In this document: positions 7,778 to 14,436 of the stretch, in pieces | Layout of the letters: the number at the start of each line of letters is the position of its first letter | Numbering within the stretch: the first letter of the stretch is position 1 | From: JASFBA01 sp034433695 | Lineage (GTDB): Bacteria; Chloroflexota; Chloroflexia; DTKN01 | Length of the DNA: 14,436 nucleotides | Assembly (NCBI GenBank): GCA_034433695.1 | Contig: DAOUAK010000063.1 | Span: forward strand, 1-14,436 | Direction: 5' to 3' | The notes under the pieces: model-generated | The model's database searches: none | The model's input: only the letters and a program-made list of their open reading frames with translations | What the model was told of the DNA's origin: nothing | Position numbers and translations under genes: made by a program

Positions 7778-9688
7778 TCATTCCAGGCAGACCTCTGGGG
7801 GGTTCCCATCCAAGAAATTTCGGCACCATAGTTCAAAATTGAGTAGGAGCCAGATATTGCGGCAGAAGTTCTTTTTCCCCGCTATGTGTGCTTTGACCAT
7901 GTACTCCACCGTTGGCGGATGGAAAAAACCCCGTTGCTGCGCCGTAGTGTCCAAAAGCAGGTCTATAACCATCGGTTTCAGATCGCCAGCCAGCCAGCGT
8001 TCCAATGGCGGGGAGAACCCCTGTTTGCTCCGCTCGCAGATTTCTGCCGGTAATAGCGGACGAGCAAGCCGCCGGAGAAGGATTTTGGTGCGCTCCCGGT
8101 CAATCTTGAGGTGAGCGGGTATGGCCGCGGCCAACTCGACCAGGCGGTAGTCCAGGAAAGGGGCGCGAACCTCCAGCGAGTTGGCCATGCTGGCGATGTC
8201 GATTTTCACCTGGAGGCCGTCGGGCAGATAGGTCATCAGGTCGAGGTAAAGGAGCCGATCGACTTGCGGTCGCCCACGTGTTCGTTTCCATACAGCCTGG
8301 AAGGGGAGCAGCGCCTGTTGGGAGTATATGGTTACTCCCAGATCGGGCGAGAGAATACTCTCTGCCCCGTCTTTCCAGACAATCCAGTTGAGGGCATAGC
8401 GGTCCATAGGGGACAGAATTTCCCGCAAGCGGTAAATCAGTTCGCCTCCAAATGCCCGCCAGCGCCCCATGTTGAGCATAGCGGCAAGCGGATTGTTGTT
8501 GACAAGGATAGATTTGACTTCTGTCGCGAGTAGGCCACGGAGGGAATGCACCGCGCTGAAGGCCAGGTATCGAGCAATGCGCGGGTATCCGCCAAAGTTT
8601 TCGTCACCCCCATCGCCGCTCAGAGCGACCGTGACGTGCTTTCGAGCCATACGGCATAGATAGTACGTCGGAATGCACGACTCATCGCCGAACGGCTCGC
8701 CATAATGACGTACCAGTAGAGGAAGAACATGAGCCGCTTCCGGTCGGATAATCTCTTCGTGATGCTCTGTGCCGAAATGTTGGGCAACCAGACGGGCAAA
8801 GGGGAGTTCGTTGTACCCTTGTTCTTCAAAGCCGATGGAGAAGGTTTTGACCGGTTGATCTAGAAATTGGCTCATAAGTCCGACAATGATACTCGAATCC
8901 AGCCCTCCTGAGAGCAGTGCTCCTAAAGGTACGTCACTGACCAAACGGATGCGGATGGCATCCTGGAGAAGGAATCGGATGTGCTCAAGCCACTCCTCCT
9001 CCGAAAGAGCGAGTTTGTCCAGACCCACGTCCCAGTAGCGTTCCAACCGCACCTGGCCGTTGTGCCAGATCAAGAGGTGGGCTGGTGGGAGCTTTTTGAT
9101 CCCTTCAAACATTGTCTGAGGTGATGGCACGTAGCCGATCCGAAGGTACTGGAGGAGGGCTGTGAGGTTGACGCGACGCTCGATGTCAGGATCCTGCAGG
9201 ATCGGGGCAATCTCTGAGGCAAAGACCAACCCAGAAGGGGTGATGGCGTAGTGAAGCGGCTTTTGCCCCAAACGGTCGCGGGCCAGCAGCAGCGTTCTGG
9301 ACCGGGTGTCCCAGAGGGCGAAGGCAAACATCCCGTTGAGCCTCTCGACACAGCGAGGCCCTTCCTCTTCGTACAAATGGACAATGACCTCTGTGTCGGT
9401 ACGGGTGGCAAAACGGTGGCCCCTGGCTTCCAGGAGAGAACGGAGTTCGGCAAAGTTGTAGACTTCTCCGTTGTAGGTGATCCAGATCGTTCCGTCCTCA
9501 TTCGCCAGGGGCTGGTGGCCACCTTCCACGTCAATGACGCTGAGGCGACGTGTACCCAATCCGACCTGGCCGTTCAGGTAGATACCCTCTTCATCCGGCC
9601 CACGGTGGAATGACAAAGTGCACATTCGCTGAATTTGTGCCCGGTCTACTGGGCCTGTGAACGACAGTTTACCGGCGATGCCGCACAC
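7778..9688 (-). CDS. asnB: Asparagine synthetase (glutamine-hydrolysing) homologue
   Basis: This 636-residue two-domain amidotransferase begins MCGIAG, so Cys2 becomes the N-terminal nucleophile of the class II glutaminase domain. Further glutaminase motifs are FHRGPDEEG (27-35), YNGEVYNF (72-79) and RTDTEV (96-101). The synthetase domain carries the PP-loop SGGLDSS (260-266) and the SGDGGDE motif (357-363). Length and domain order fit AsnB. The enzyme activates a carboxylate with ATP and amidates it with ammonia from glutamine. Copies inside polysaccharide loci are thought to amidate uronic acids or related sugars, so here the substrate may not be aspartate (inference). The start is a GTG with GAGG about 8 bases upstream. 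At the 3' end a run of six C (minus strand, 7797-7802) sits where a one-base shift would extend the protein to a TAG at 7741. Confidence 0.94.
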   Translation of the reverse strand: MCGIAGKLSFTGPVDRAQIQRMCTLSFHRGPDEEGIYLNGQVGLGTRRLSVIDVEGGHQPLANEDGTIWITYNGEVYNFAELRSLLEARGHRFATRTDTEVIVHLYEEEGPRCVERLNGMFAFALWDTRSRTLLLARDRLGQKPLHYAITPSGLVFASEIAPILQDPDIERRVNLTALLQYLRIGYVPSPQTMFEGIKKLPPAHLLIWHNGQVRLERYWDVGLDKLALSEEEWLEHIRFLLQDAIRIRLVSDVPLGALLSGGLDSSIIVGLMSQFLDQPVKTFSIGFEEQGYNELPFARLVAQHFGTEHHEEIIRPEAAHVLPLLVRHYGEPFGDESCIPTYYLCRMARKHVTVALSGDGGDENFGGYPRIARYLAFSAVHSLRGLLATEVKSILVNNNPLAAMLNMGRWRAFGGELIYRLREILSPMDRYALNWIVWKDGAESILSPDLGVTIYSQQALLPFQAVWKRTRGRPQVDRLLYLDLMTYLPDGLQVKIDIASMANSLEVRAPFLDYRLVELAAAIPAHLKIDRERTKILLRRLARPLLPAEICERSKQGFSPPLERWLAGDLKPMVIDLLLDTTAQQRGFFHPPTVEYMVKAHIAGKKNFCRNIWLLLNFELWCRNFLDGNPPEVCLE

Positions 9689-9772
9689 AAGTTTACCTCA
9701 GCAGAACCTTGAAAGTCGTGAACGGTGTCCGGGGTTGATGGTTTGGTGGTAAGGTTTGGTAATCGGGTGAGT

Positions 9773-9799
9773 CCCTGGCGTGGCTTTCTCTCGCCAAGG
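9773..9799 (-). other. Stem-loop upstream of the asnB homologue
   Basis: CCTTGGCG pairs with CGCCAGGG on the minus strand (8 pairs, one G-U) across an 11-base loop. It lies about 85 bases before the GTG start of the asnB homologue, where an untranslated leader could be. No U-run follows. It may be a leader structure or a chance pairing. Confidence 0.3.
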
Positions 9800-9862
9800 T
9801 AGAATACGCGAGTGAGTGTTTGTAGTTTGGTCCAGAGGCCATGTCGCTACGACCCATGTTCA

Positions 9863-9877
9863 CTTCGTCGCACGAAG
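9863..9877. other. Perfect 6-bp hairpin downstream of the toroid gene
   Basis: CTTCGT and ACGAAG flank a 3-base loop, and a flanking G-U and C-G extend the stem to eight pairs on the minus strand. It is adjacent to GGCC-TATAT-GGCC (9879-9891). The position, about 75 bases after the stop at 9952, suits an RNA processing or weak termination structure, but the missing U-tract argues against a normal terminator. Confidence 0.35.
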
Positions 9878-9951
9878 CGGCCTATATGGCCACTCGTCCA
9901 GGGTAATGAAGTGTCATGATGTTTTTCGGCACAATATCCATTCCACTCCTG

Positions 9952-11190
9952 CTAGTGTCTCGATTGCGCTCGGATGAGCCCCACATCATGCCACCCAACT
10001 CCTGGAATCCGGCGGAATTGCCAGTTGACGTTGGCAAAAAGGGTGTCCGCGCATACAGTGCCGATTACGCCAAGGCCGAACGAGCGGAACCAGGTAGACC
10101 AGAGGTCGCTCTGACGAACGTCAAAGGGCATCTTGGTCCAGCCCTCATAGTACATAATCTGGCAAGGAGGCCGATATGGCTTGCGCAGGAGACGGTCGAG
10201 ACCGAACGTTTCACCTACGCGGCGTTTCCAACTCTTCGGTGGCAGCGGCCGGAGGCGTGCCCTGCAGAAGCCGCCGTCTTCACTTCGGTTGCTCAGGAGC
10301 CCATGGAAGGTCCGTTCCAACGCGGTTTGCACCGCGGCGCCGTGATGCGGTGTCACTAGACTGCACTGGACCAAAATGCCCACGGCATCTACGTCCAGAC
10401 AAGCGTCACCTCCACCTTGAGGGTGGAAAAGGCCGTCCGGTTGCTGCAACGAAAGTGTGCTTTCGATCATTCGCTCTGGGTGGTGGATAGGGCGGCCAAG
10501 ACAGAAGTAGAAGGGCAAGAAATGATATCCTCCAGCCATCGCATGCAGGAGCGATGCCCCCTGGCGCGTTCCCCAGAAGCCCGTCTCCGGGTCCTGATGA
10601 GCATCCAGCCAATCCAGCAAAAAGCCCAGGGCGACCCGTGCAGCGTGATTGTCTTCCCACTGCCACTTCACATAGAGGGACGCTGCAATAAACATCACCC
10701 AATTGCTTTCCCGCCAGGGATTAGACCAATCTAGCCCCTCAAGCCAGCTCTTAAGGAAAGCGGGATCACAGTAAGGGTCCGCGTAGCGTAACGGGTACAC
10801 CGGCCTTGCGTCCAGGGCGTCCAACGCATTCAGCGCAAAGTAGGTAGTCTGGTGAACCAGGTAACCCCTCCCTGGGTTCCCTGCCCTGAGATCCCCTGGA
10901 TGAAGAAGGGGATCGATGAATAGCCCTGTTTCTGGATCCTGAACCGAGATAAGGGTGTGACACCACTGGTCCCGCTGATCGCCGCCAGGGAGCGCATCAT
11001 ACAGTTCGGTTATCAGAACTGCAAAGCAAAGCGACATGATCGTCGGATCGGGCGCAATCGCACTGATGGCATAACCCGTGCCCTCCGGATTCCCCCTTTG
11101 ACACTGTCGCATCCAGTCTAGCACGCGCTCTCTAAGTTCTCGTCCGTCCATCACGTTGCTATCCCCCACCGGCCAGCAGTTGTTGGCCAT
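9952..11190 (-). CDS. Alpha/alpha-toroid repeat protein of unknown function (prenyltransferase/squalene-cyclase-like fold)
   Basis: This 412-residue protein is of unknown function. It repeats a Q-D-G-F type motif: VQDPETGLF (83-91), HQDPETGFWG (198-207), QQPDGLFHP (249-257) and SEDGGF (303-308). Each is followed by helical sequence, as in the alpha-alpha barrels of prenyltransferase beta subunits and squalene/hopene cyclases. The DxDD acid motif of cyclases is absent; GGGDACLDVDAV (259-270) and QSDLWSTWFRSFGLG (360-374) are the other striking segments. No signal peptide or membrane segment is evident, so it is probably cytoplasmic. Its ATG at 11190 follows the GT2 stop without a gap. However, the ATG at 11151 (MDGREL) has GGGGGAT about 10 bases upstream and is a strong alternative, giving 399 residues. 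Coupling to a GT suggests a role in glycan or lipid-carrier chemistry; this is inference. Confidence 0.75.
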   Translation of the reverse strand: MANNCWPVGDSNVMDGRELRERVLDWMRQCQRGNPEGTGYAISAIAPDPTIMSLCFAVLITELYDALPGGDQRDQWCHTLISVQDPETGLFIDPLLHPGDLRAGNPGRGYLVHQTTYFALNALDALDARPVYPLRYADPYCDPAFLKSWLEGLDWSNPWRESNWVMFIAASLYVKWQWEDNHAARVALGFLLDWLDAHQDPETGFWGTRQGASLLHAMAGGYHFLPFYFCLGRPIHHPERMIESTLSLQQPDGLFHPQGGGDACLDVDAVGILVQCSLVTPHHGAAVQTALERTFHGLLSNRSEDGGFCRARLRPLPPKSWKRRVGETFGLDRLLRKPYRPPCQIMYYEGWTKMPFDVRQSDLWSTWFRSFGLGVIGTVCADTLFANVNWQFRRIPGVGWHDVGLIRAQSRH

Positions 11191-12432
11191 TCACCTTGTG
11201 CGTATTTTTCGCAGCCAGCCTCGCAACAGGTGAACAGCAGAGAGACCTGCAACGGATAAAAGCCCCCGATTGCCGGCGCGGGTAGGCCAAAGCACAAAGC
11301 CGTGCGCTGCTGCGGTGAGCGCCTCTTTCCAGCGACCGCTGCGGTAGGCCAAGAAGGCTCGACTCGCCGAAATTAAAGCCCCGGTGCGCCGTACCAGGAT
11401 GGCCGGTGGGGCAATGGCCGGCCAATGGGCAAAGACTCCTGCGACAATCTCGTTCGTGCTTCTGGCGGCCCCTGCTTGCAGGGCGTATCCTAAAGCGTAC
11501 TCTGCTAACCTCTGGGCAGCCTCTGGCCGCCCGGCAAATGAGGGATCCACCTCTAGGGCCCTCTCTATGCATCGCGTGACCAGAGCGGCCTCGCCAAACG
11601 CAGCCTCGGCGCACGCCGCTACCAGGCAAGTGAGCGCATAGTTGCGGTGCGGTACCGCCACTTTACCCCATCTACAGCGTCGTTGCAGTGCGGCTTCGAC
11701 GGCTCTCAAGACGCATCGCTGTTGCCACAGCCCTCGAGCGCTGTAGGTGATGGAGCCGGACACACCTCGCTTGAAATAAAGGGGATCAGGAAGGTTGGCG
11801 ACCCTGGTGCGCTCCGCGATACGCAATACCAGATCGTAGTCCTCTGCAGCCACGTAGCCCTCATCATACCCTCCGATCTCATCCATGAGCCACTTCCGGA
11901 TCATCAAAGAGCTATGGAGTAGACAATTTTCCCCAAGCAGCAACGCCTGGATTTCCTCATTGTGCAATGGCACTACCAAAGGATACTTCCCGCCCTCGGT
12001 TAGAAGGACTCCCTGGGAGCCAACCAGGCCGATTTCAGGATGTGTGTCCAAAAAAGCGACCTGCTTCTCGAGCCGATCCGGAGAAGAGAGGTCATCTGCG
12101 TCATGAACGGCGACATATTCCCCACGCACGATGGCTCCGCCTCGATTACGGGCTCGAGCGACGCCCAGGTTCGTTTCATTGCGCAATCGCACGATGCGGG
12201 GATCGCCGTACCGATCCAGAATCTGGGGTGTTTCGTCCGTGGAGCCATCGTCCACGATGATGAGTTCAAAGTCGGAATAGGTCTGGGCCAGGATGCTCTC
12301 CAGGGTCTCTTCAAGGTAGGGAGCCGCATTATAGACCGCCATCACAATCGAGACCCGAGGGGTACGAGAACCAATACTCAACTGACTCGACTTAGCCTGT
12401 TTTCGACAGTCAATTCCGGGTTCAGGCAACAC
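11191..12432 (-). CDS. Family 2 glycosyltransferase with helical C-terminal extension
   Basis: The 413-residue protein has a GT2 domain at about 26-235: PRVSIVMAVYNAAPYLE, IIVDDGSTDETP (58-69), NLGVARARNRGG (88-99), DADD (111-114) and a later AAEDYDLVLR acidic segment. Residues 260-413 are an alanine/leucine-rich helical region resembling TPR-like repeats, absent from the paralogue at 6785-7720. It may mediate protein contacts. The GTG at 12432 is preceded by AGGGAT at a good distance. The frame stays open upstream to a TAA at the IS end, and about 25 residues precede the usual GT2 start, so the native N-terminus may have been cut or changed by the IS insertion. Its stop abuts the next gene's ATG. 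The role is sugar transfer to a lipid-linked glycan; specificity is unknown. Confidence 0.9.
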   Translation of the reverse strand: MLPEPGIDCRKQAKSSQLSIGSRTPRVSIVMAVYNAAPYLEETLESILAQTYSDFELIIVDDGSTDETPQILDRYGDPRIVRLRNETNLGVARARNRGGAIVRGEYVAVHDADDLSSPDRLEKQVAFLDTHPEIGLVGSQGVLLTEGGKYPLVVPLHNEEIQALLLGENCLLHSSLMIRKWLMDEIGGYDEGYVAAEDYDLVLRIAERTRVANLPDPLYFKRGVSGSITYSARGLWQQRCVLRAVEAALQRRCRWGKVAVPHRNYALTCLVAACAEAAFGEAALVTRCIERALEVDPSFAGRPEAAQRLAEYALGYALQAGAARSTNEIVAGVFAHWPAIAPPAILVRRTGALISASRAFLAYRSGRWKEALTAAAHGFVLWPTRAGNRGLLSVAGLSAVHLLRGWLRKIRTR

Positions 12433-12462
12433 GAAATCGATCCCTGAACCGGTGGCGTTTGC

Positions 12463-12481
12463 ACCTTAACAATCGAGCCAC
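12463..12481 (+). repeat. Left terminal inverted repeat of the IS
   Basis: ACCTTAACAATCGAGCCAC matches the reverse complement of 14378-14396 except at position 3. The exact outer boundary is uncertain by a few bases because no target duplication fixes it. Confidence 0.85.
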
Positions 12482-12730
12482 CCATTCGGGCCCAAGGGAG
12501 CACATATGAGACATGGCTGACGCCGGGACGCCTGGCCATGCCACTGCAGATGCCCAGGGCACGGCCCCAGGTGGTTCACCCGCAGCGGTCATGGGGACGA
12601 CCGGCATCCGATCAGGCTCATCGAGGCCAACCCACCGGCTGCCTCTTGATCCTTCGACCACCAGCGACGCACGGCGCCGCCCCCGGATCAAGCCCTGACC
12701 GGCGGGGTGACGAGCCGCCTCGGACGGGCG
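12482..12730. other. Non-coding tail of the IS between left repeat and transposase stop
   Basis: This 249-bp GC-rich stretch has no supported gene. A minus-strand frame of 89 codons (12422-12691) crosses the inverted repeat and ends inside the neighbouring gene, so it is not credible. An inverted repeat CATGGC/GCCATG (12512-12540) is visible. Transposase binding or a protective structure is possible but cannot be shown from sequence alone. Confidence 0.45.
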
Positions 12731-14332
12731 TCAGCGCTCCAGAGGGATCAGGCGAGCATAGCGCTCAGGGGGCGGCCACCCTAGCGTATCAAGGACTTGG
12801 GCCTGGAAAGGGCTCATCTCTGCTGCCCGGCGCTGGCGGCTGCCATCGCTCCACACTACATCCACCGCCTGCAAGGTGGCAAACCCGCGCCAGAGACGCC
12901 CCCCACTCAGCGCCAACCCTCGCTGACGGCAGGCTCGCTCCAGGATGGCTCGCACCAGGAGCGCCAACAGGGTGATGAACACCAGGCCCTCGATCCGGCG
13001 ATCGCTGCGCACAAAGAGCGGATGCACCACCAGCGGACCCTTGACGTCGCCTATGCGCCTCTCTACCCCGTCCTGACCCTTGAACAGGGTCAGGGCCTGG
13101 TTGGCTTCCAGGTGAGCGGCGTTGGTGGCAATGGCATAGCGGCCATCCAGGGCTTGGGCCGCCGCCAGGCGCTCCCGGTTGATGTGGAAGGTGAGTTGCA
13201 GTTGGCCGTCTGCGCCTGCCAATTCTACATCAACCAGGTTCTGGGCCGGATTGCCCTCCCCCACCTTGGCCAGACGCCCTTCCACATAGGCCCGTTGCTT
13301 GTAGCGGCGGGTGTTGAGCTTCTTCTGGATGTCGGCCAGGTTGTTCAGAAACCGCTTGAGGTAGAGCTTGCGTTTCCGCTCGTCCAAGCGCTGTTTGCCA
13401 GCGCTCCACACCACCAGCACCCGGTCGGTGACCCGTTCCCCTTGGTGTTCAAAGGTGAAGGGGCGCCAGACCCCCTGGTAGGGGACGAAGTTCGGGTCCT
13501 CGGCCCTGACCCGCTGCGGACGATAGGCCAGGGGATGGGCGGCCAGTTCCTGCGCCGAGACGCTGCGCAACACCGCCTCGGTGGCCGTGCCGTTGGGCAA
13601 AGGCCCCAGGTAGAACAGGCCGTGGCGATGACAGGCCAACACCGCTTCGGGGGTGACCATCTTGCAGTCACTGACCAGGATGGGACGCAGCCGCCGTTCG
13701 GCCAGTTCGGGCCGGGCCAGGAAGCGCAACAGGGCCCGCAGGTGGGGCAAGGGGCGGGTGATGTCGGCCGTGTTGCCCGGCAGCACCTGGTACAACACCG
13801 GCACGTAGCCGTCGTGGGTGACATCCACCTCCAGGTTCACCTGCTTGGTGTCGGGGCGGTGGTCCCGGCTGTAGCCATAGGCGGCCAGTTCGCTGTCCTC
13901 GTAGGCCCCTTCAAAGTAAATGGAAGTGACGTCCCAATGCAGGACATTCAGGTCCAACTCGTAAACCTGGACGGCCCGACCGGCCAGCCTGGCCCACAGC
14001 TCACCCAGGTGGGGGTAGAGGCGGTCCAAGGCCCGCCCCAACCGATTGTCATAGGCCTGCTGTGGGGTGATGCCCAGCACCTCCGGCAGGACCGTCTCGG
14101 CCAACCAGTCCTGCACCTGATACAGCGGCTGAGGAGCCAGGAGGCGATTGAGGGTTAGCAAGAGGACAACCCGCCCCAGATCGATGTCTGCCTCCGTGGG
14201 CACCAGCTCATTGACCGTCTGGCGCACGTCCAGGGCTTCCAGGATGGGATAGAGCAGGGGCAAGGCGCCCATCTGGCGCGGACGCAAGGCCACGATGGCC
14301 TGACCCAACTGTTCAGCCTGAATGGGATCCAT
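12731..14332 (-). CDS. IS1634-family DDE transposase
   Basis: This 533-residue transposase is full length for the family. The N-terminal region (about 1-110) resembles the DUF4277-type domain: GALPLLYPILEAL (22-34), LVPTEADID (43-51) and LNRLLAPQPLYQVQDW (61-76). The RNase H-like catalytic core shows the first Asp in HWDVTSIYFEG (D134), the second in LVSDCKM (D222), and a probable catalytic Glu at 424 in the family's C-terminal block VERRIGDVKGPL. This is followed by VRSDRRIEGLVFITLLAL (441-458). A long basic insertion (about 310-350) lies between D222 and E424, as usual in IS4-type enzymes. The ATG at 14332 has a near-perfect TAAGGAGGT six bases upstream. No frameshift or internal stop is seen, so it may be active. 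Confidence 0.93.
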   Translation of the reverse strand: MDPIQAEQLGQAIVALRPRQMGALPLLYPILEALDVRQTVNELVPTEADIDLGRVVLLLTLNRLLAPQPLYQVQDWLAETVLPEVLGITPQQAYDNRLGRALDRLYPHLGELWARLAGRAVQVYELDLNVLHWDVTSIYFEGAYEDSELAAYGYSRDHRPDTKQVNLEVDVTHDGYVPVLYQVLPGNTADITRPLPHLRALLRFLARPELAERRLRPILVSDCKMVTPEAVLACHRHGLFYLGPLPNGTATEAVLRSVSAQELAAHPLAYRPQRVRAEDPNFVPYQGVWRPFTFEHQGERVTDRVLVVWSAGKQRLDERKRKLYLKRFLNNLADIQKKLNTRRYKQRAYVEGRLAKVGEGNPAQNLVDVELAGADGQLQLTFHINRERLAAAQALDGRYAIATNAAHLEANQALTLFKGQDGVERRIGDVKGPLVVHPLFVRSDRRIEGLVFITLLALLVRAILERACRQRGLALSGGRLWRGFATLQAVDVVWSDGSRQRRAAEMSPFQAQVLDTLGWPPPERYARLIPLER

Positions 14333-14338
14333 CGCTCT

Positions 14339-14347
14339 ACCTCCTTA
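14339..14347 (-). promoter_or_regulatory. Strong Shine-Dalgarno site of the transposase
   Basis: TAAGGAGGT on the minus strand is nearly the full anti-16S complement and ends six bases before the ATG at 14332. It fixes the transposase start and is stronger than any ribosome site in the polysaccharide genes. Confidence 0.8.
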
Positions 14348-14377
14348 CCTGTGTGCTTGAGGCAGAGTATACACCAT

Positions 14378-14396
14378 GTGGCTCGATTGTTAAAGT
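14378..14396 (-). repeat. Right terminal inverted repeat of the IS
   Basis: Read inward on the minus strand this is ACTTTAACAATCGAGCCAC, matching the left end (12463-12481) at 18 of 19 positions. A run of 16 identical bases is shared. Confidence 0.85.
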
Positions 14397-14436
14397 ACGA
14401 CCAGCTCGAACATCTGGTCTATGTCGAAAGCAGGCT
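14397..14436 (-). other. Right flank of the IS; possible interrupted coding sequence
   Basis: Only 40 bases are available. One minus-strand frame is open (PAFDIDQMFELV) and runs into a TAA within the IS inverted repeat. It could be the end of a gene truncated by the insertion, but the length is far too short to identify it. Confidence 0.25.

Larger units (their letters stand above)
9689..9951. other. 263-bp intergenic region with a cluster of small hairpins
   Basis: This is the longest gap in the locus outside the IS. On the minus strand it holds a 19-codon frame (9882-9941, MDIVPKNIM...) with AGGAG well placed before its ATG. The hairpins GGCC-TATAT-GGCC, CTTCGT-CGC-ACGAAG and GTCG-CTA-CGAC follow, then a larger one at 9773-9799. 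No U-tract follows any of them, so a standard intrinsic terminator is not supported. I see no convincing -35/-10 pair. A 54-codon minus-strand frame at 9693-9857 has no family resemblance. The gap probably separates two transcription units or holds regulatory RNA structure. Confidence 0.5.
12463..14396 (-). mobile_element. IS1634-family (IS4-type DDE) insertion sequence, apparently complete
   Basis: The element of about 1.93 kb is bounded by 19-base inverted repeats that match at 18 positions and encloses a single full-length transposase. About 250 bp of non-coding DNA lies between the transposase stop and the left end; the right end is only 46-64 bases from the start codon. I could not find a convincing target-site duplication by comparing the flanks for short direct repeats. 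The insertion may be old, or recombination between two copies may have replaced one flank. The family name comes from the transposase domains, not from a database match. Confidence 0.85.

Noticed and set aside
9693..9857. 54-codon minus-strand frame ending just before the asnB homologue
   Set aside because: It has no good ribosome site, a composition unlike a folded protein, and stem-loops running through it.
12422..12691. 89-codon minus-strand frame crossing the left IS end
   Set aside because: It spans the inverted repeat and overlaps the next gene's start in another frame, so it can only be a chance frame created by insertion.
12797..14158. Long plus-strand frame of 453 codons opposite the transposase
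   Set aside because: It is fully antisense to a transposase with clear DDE motifs, is GC-driven and shows no recognisable domain.
1..14436. CRISPR array, defence system or phage genes
   Set aside because: No regularly spaced repeats, nuclease/effector motifs or phage structural proteins were seen; the content is glycan assembly plus one IS.

Overview
The window is part of a surface-polysaccharide (O-antigen, capsule or exopolysaccharide type) assembly locus, bounded on the right by an insertion sequence. All supported genes lie on the minus strand and are read from right to left. The GC content, the protein style and the GT4 subfamily suggest a GC-rich environmental bacterium. Chloroflexota (Anaerolineae-like) is my best guess, but this is an impression and no marker gene in the window proves it.

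Layout from right to left, in the direction of transcription. An IS1634-type element (about 12463-14396) carries one DDE transposase and has 19-bp terminal inverted repeats. Its left end lies about 30 bp upstream of a family-2 glycosyltransferase with a long helical tail (11191-12432). That gene is followed with no gap by an alpha/alpha-toroid protein of unknown function (9952-11190). A 263-bp non-coding gap with several small hairpins precedes a glutamine-hydrolysing asparagine synthetase homologue (7778-9688). Then come a second GT2 (6785-7720) and a GT4 (5500-6732). Next is a disturbed stretch holding only the C-terminal end of a sugar-nucleotide epimerase/dehydratase (5058-5333). After it comes a tightly packed block: two more GT4 enzymes (3785-4984 and 2606-3784), a polytopic O-antigen ligase/polymerase (1191-2609), a WbbL-like GT2 (287-1207), and the start of a zinc-finger SAM methyltransferase that leaves the window at base 1.

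How the genes could work together (inference): five glycosyltransferases build a repeat unit or glycan on a lipid carrier. The AsnB homologue and the partial methyltransferase may decorate sugars by amidation and methylation. The Wzy/WaaL-family membrane protein would polymerise the product or transfer it. No initiating phosphoglycosyltransferase, flippase, chain-length regulator or sugar-nucleotide pathway gene is in the window, so it covers only part of the locus.

Two signs suggest the locus is a mosaic. Sampled 60-base lines are about 65% GC on the left and in the IS but often 47-55% GC in the 5.5-11 kb middle, and the truncated epimerase sits at this compositional boundary. No RNA gene, CRISPR array or clear promoter was found.
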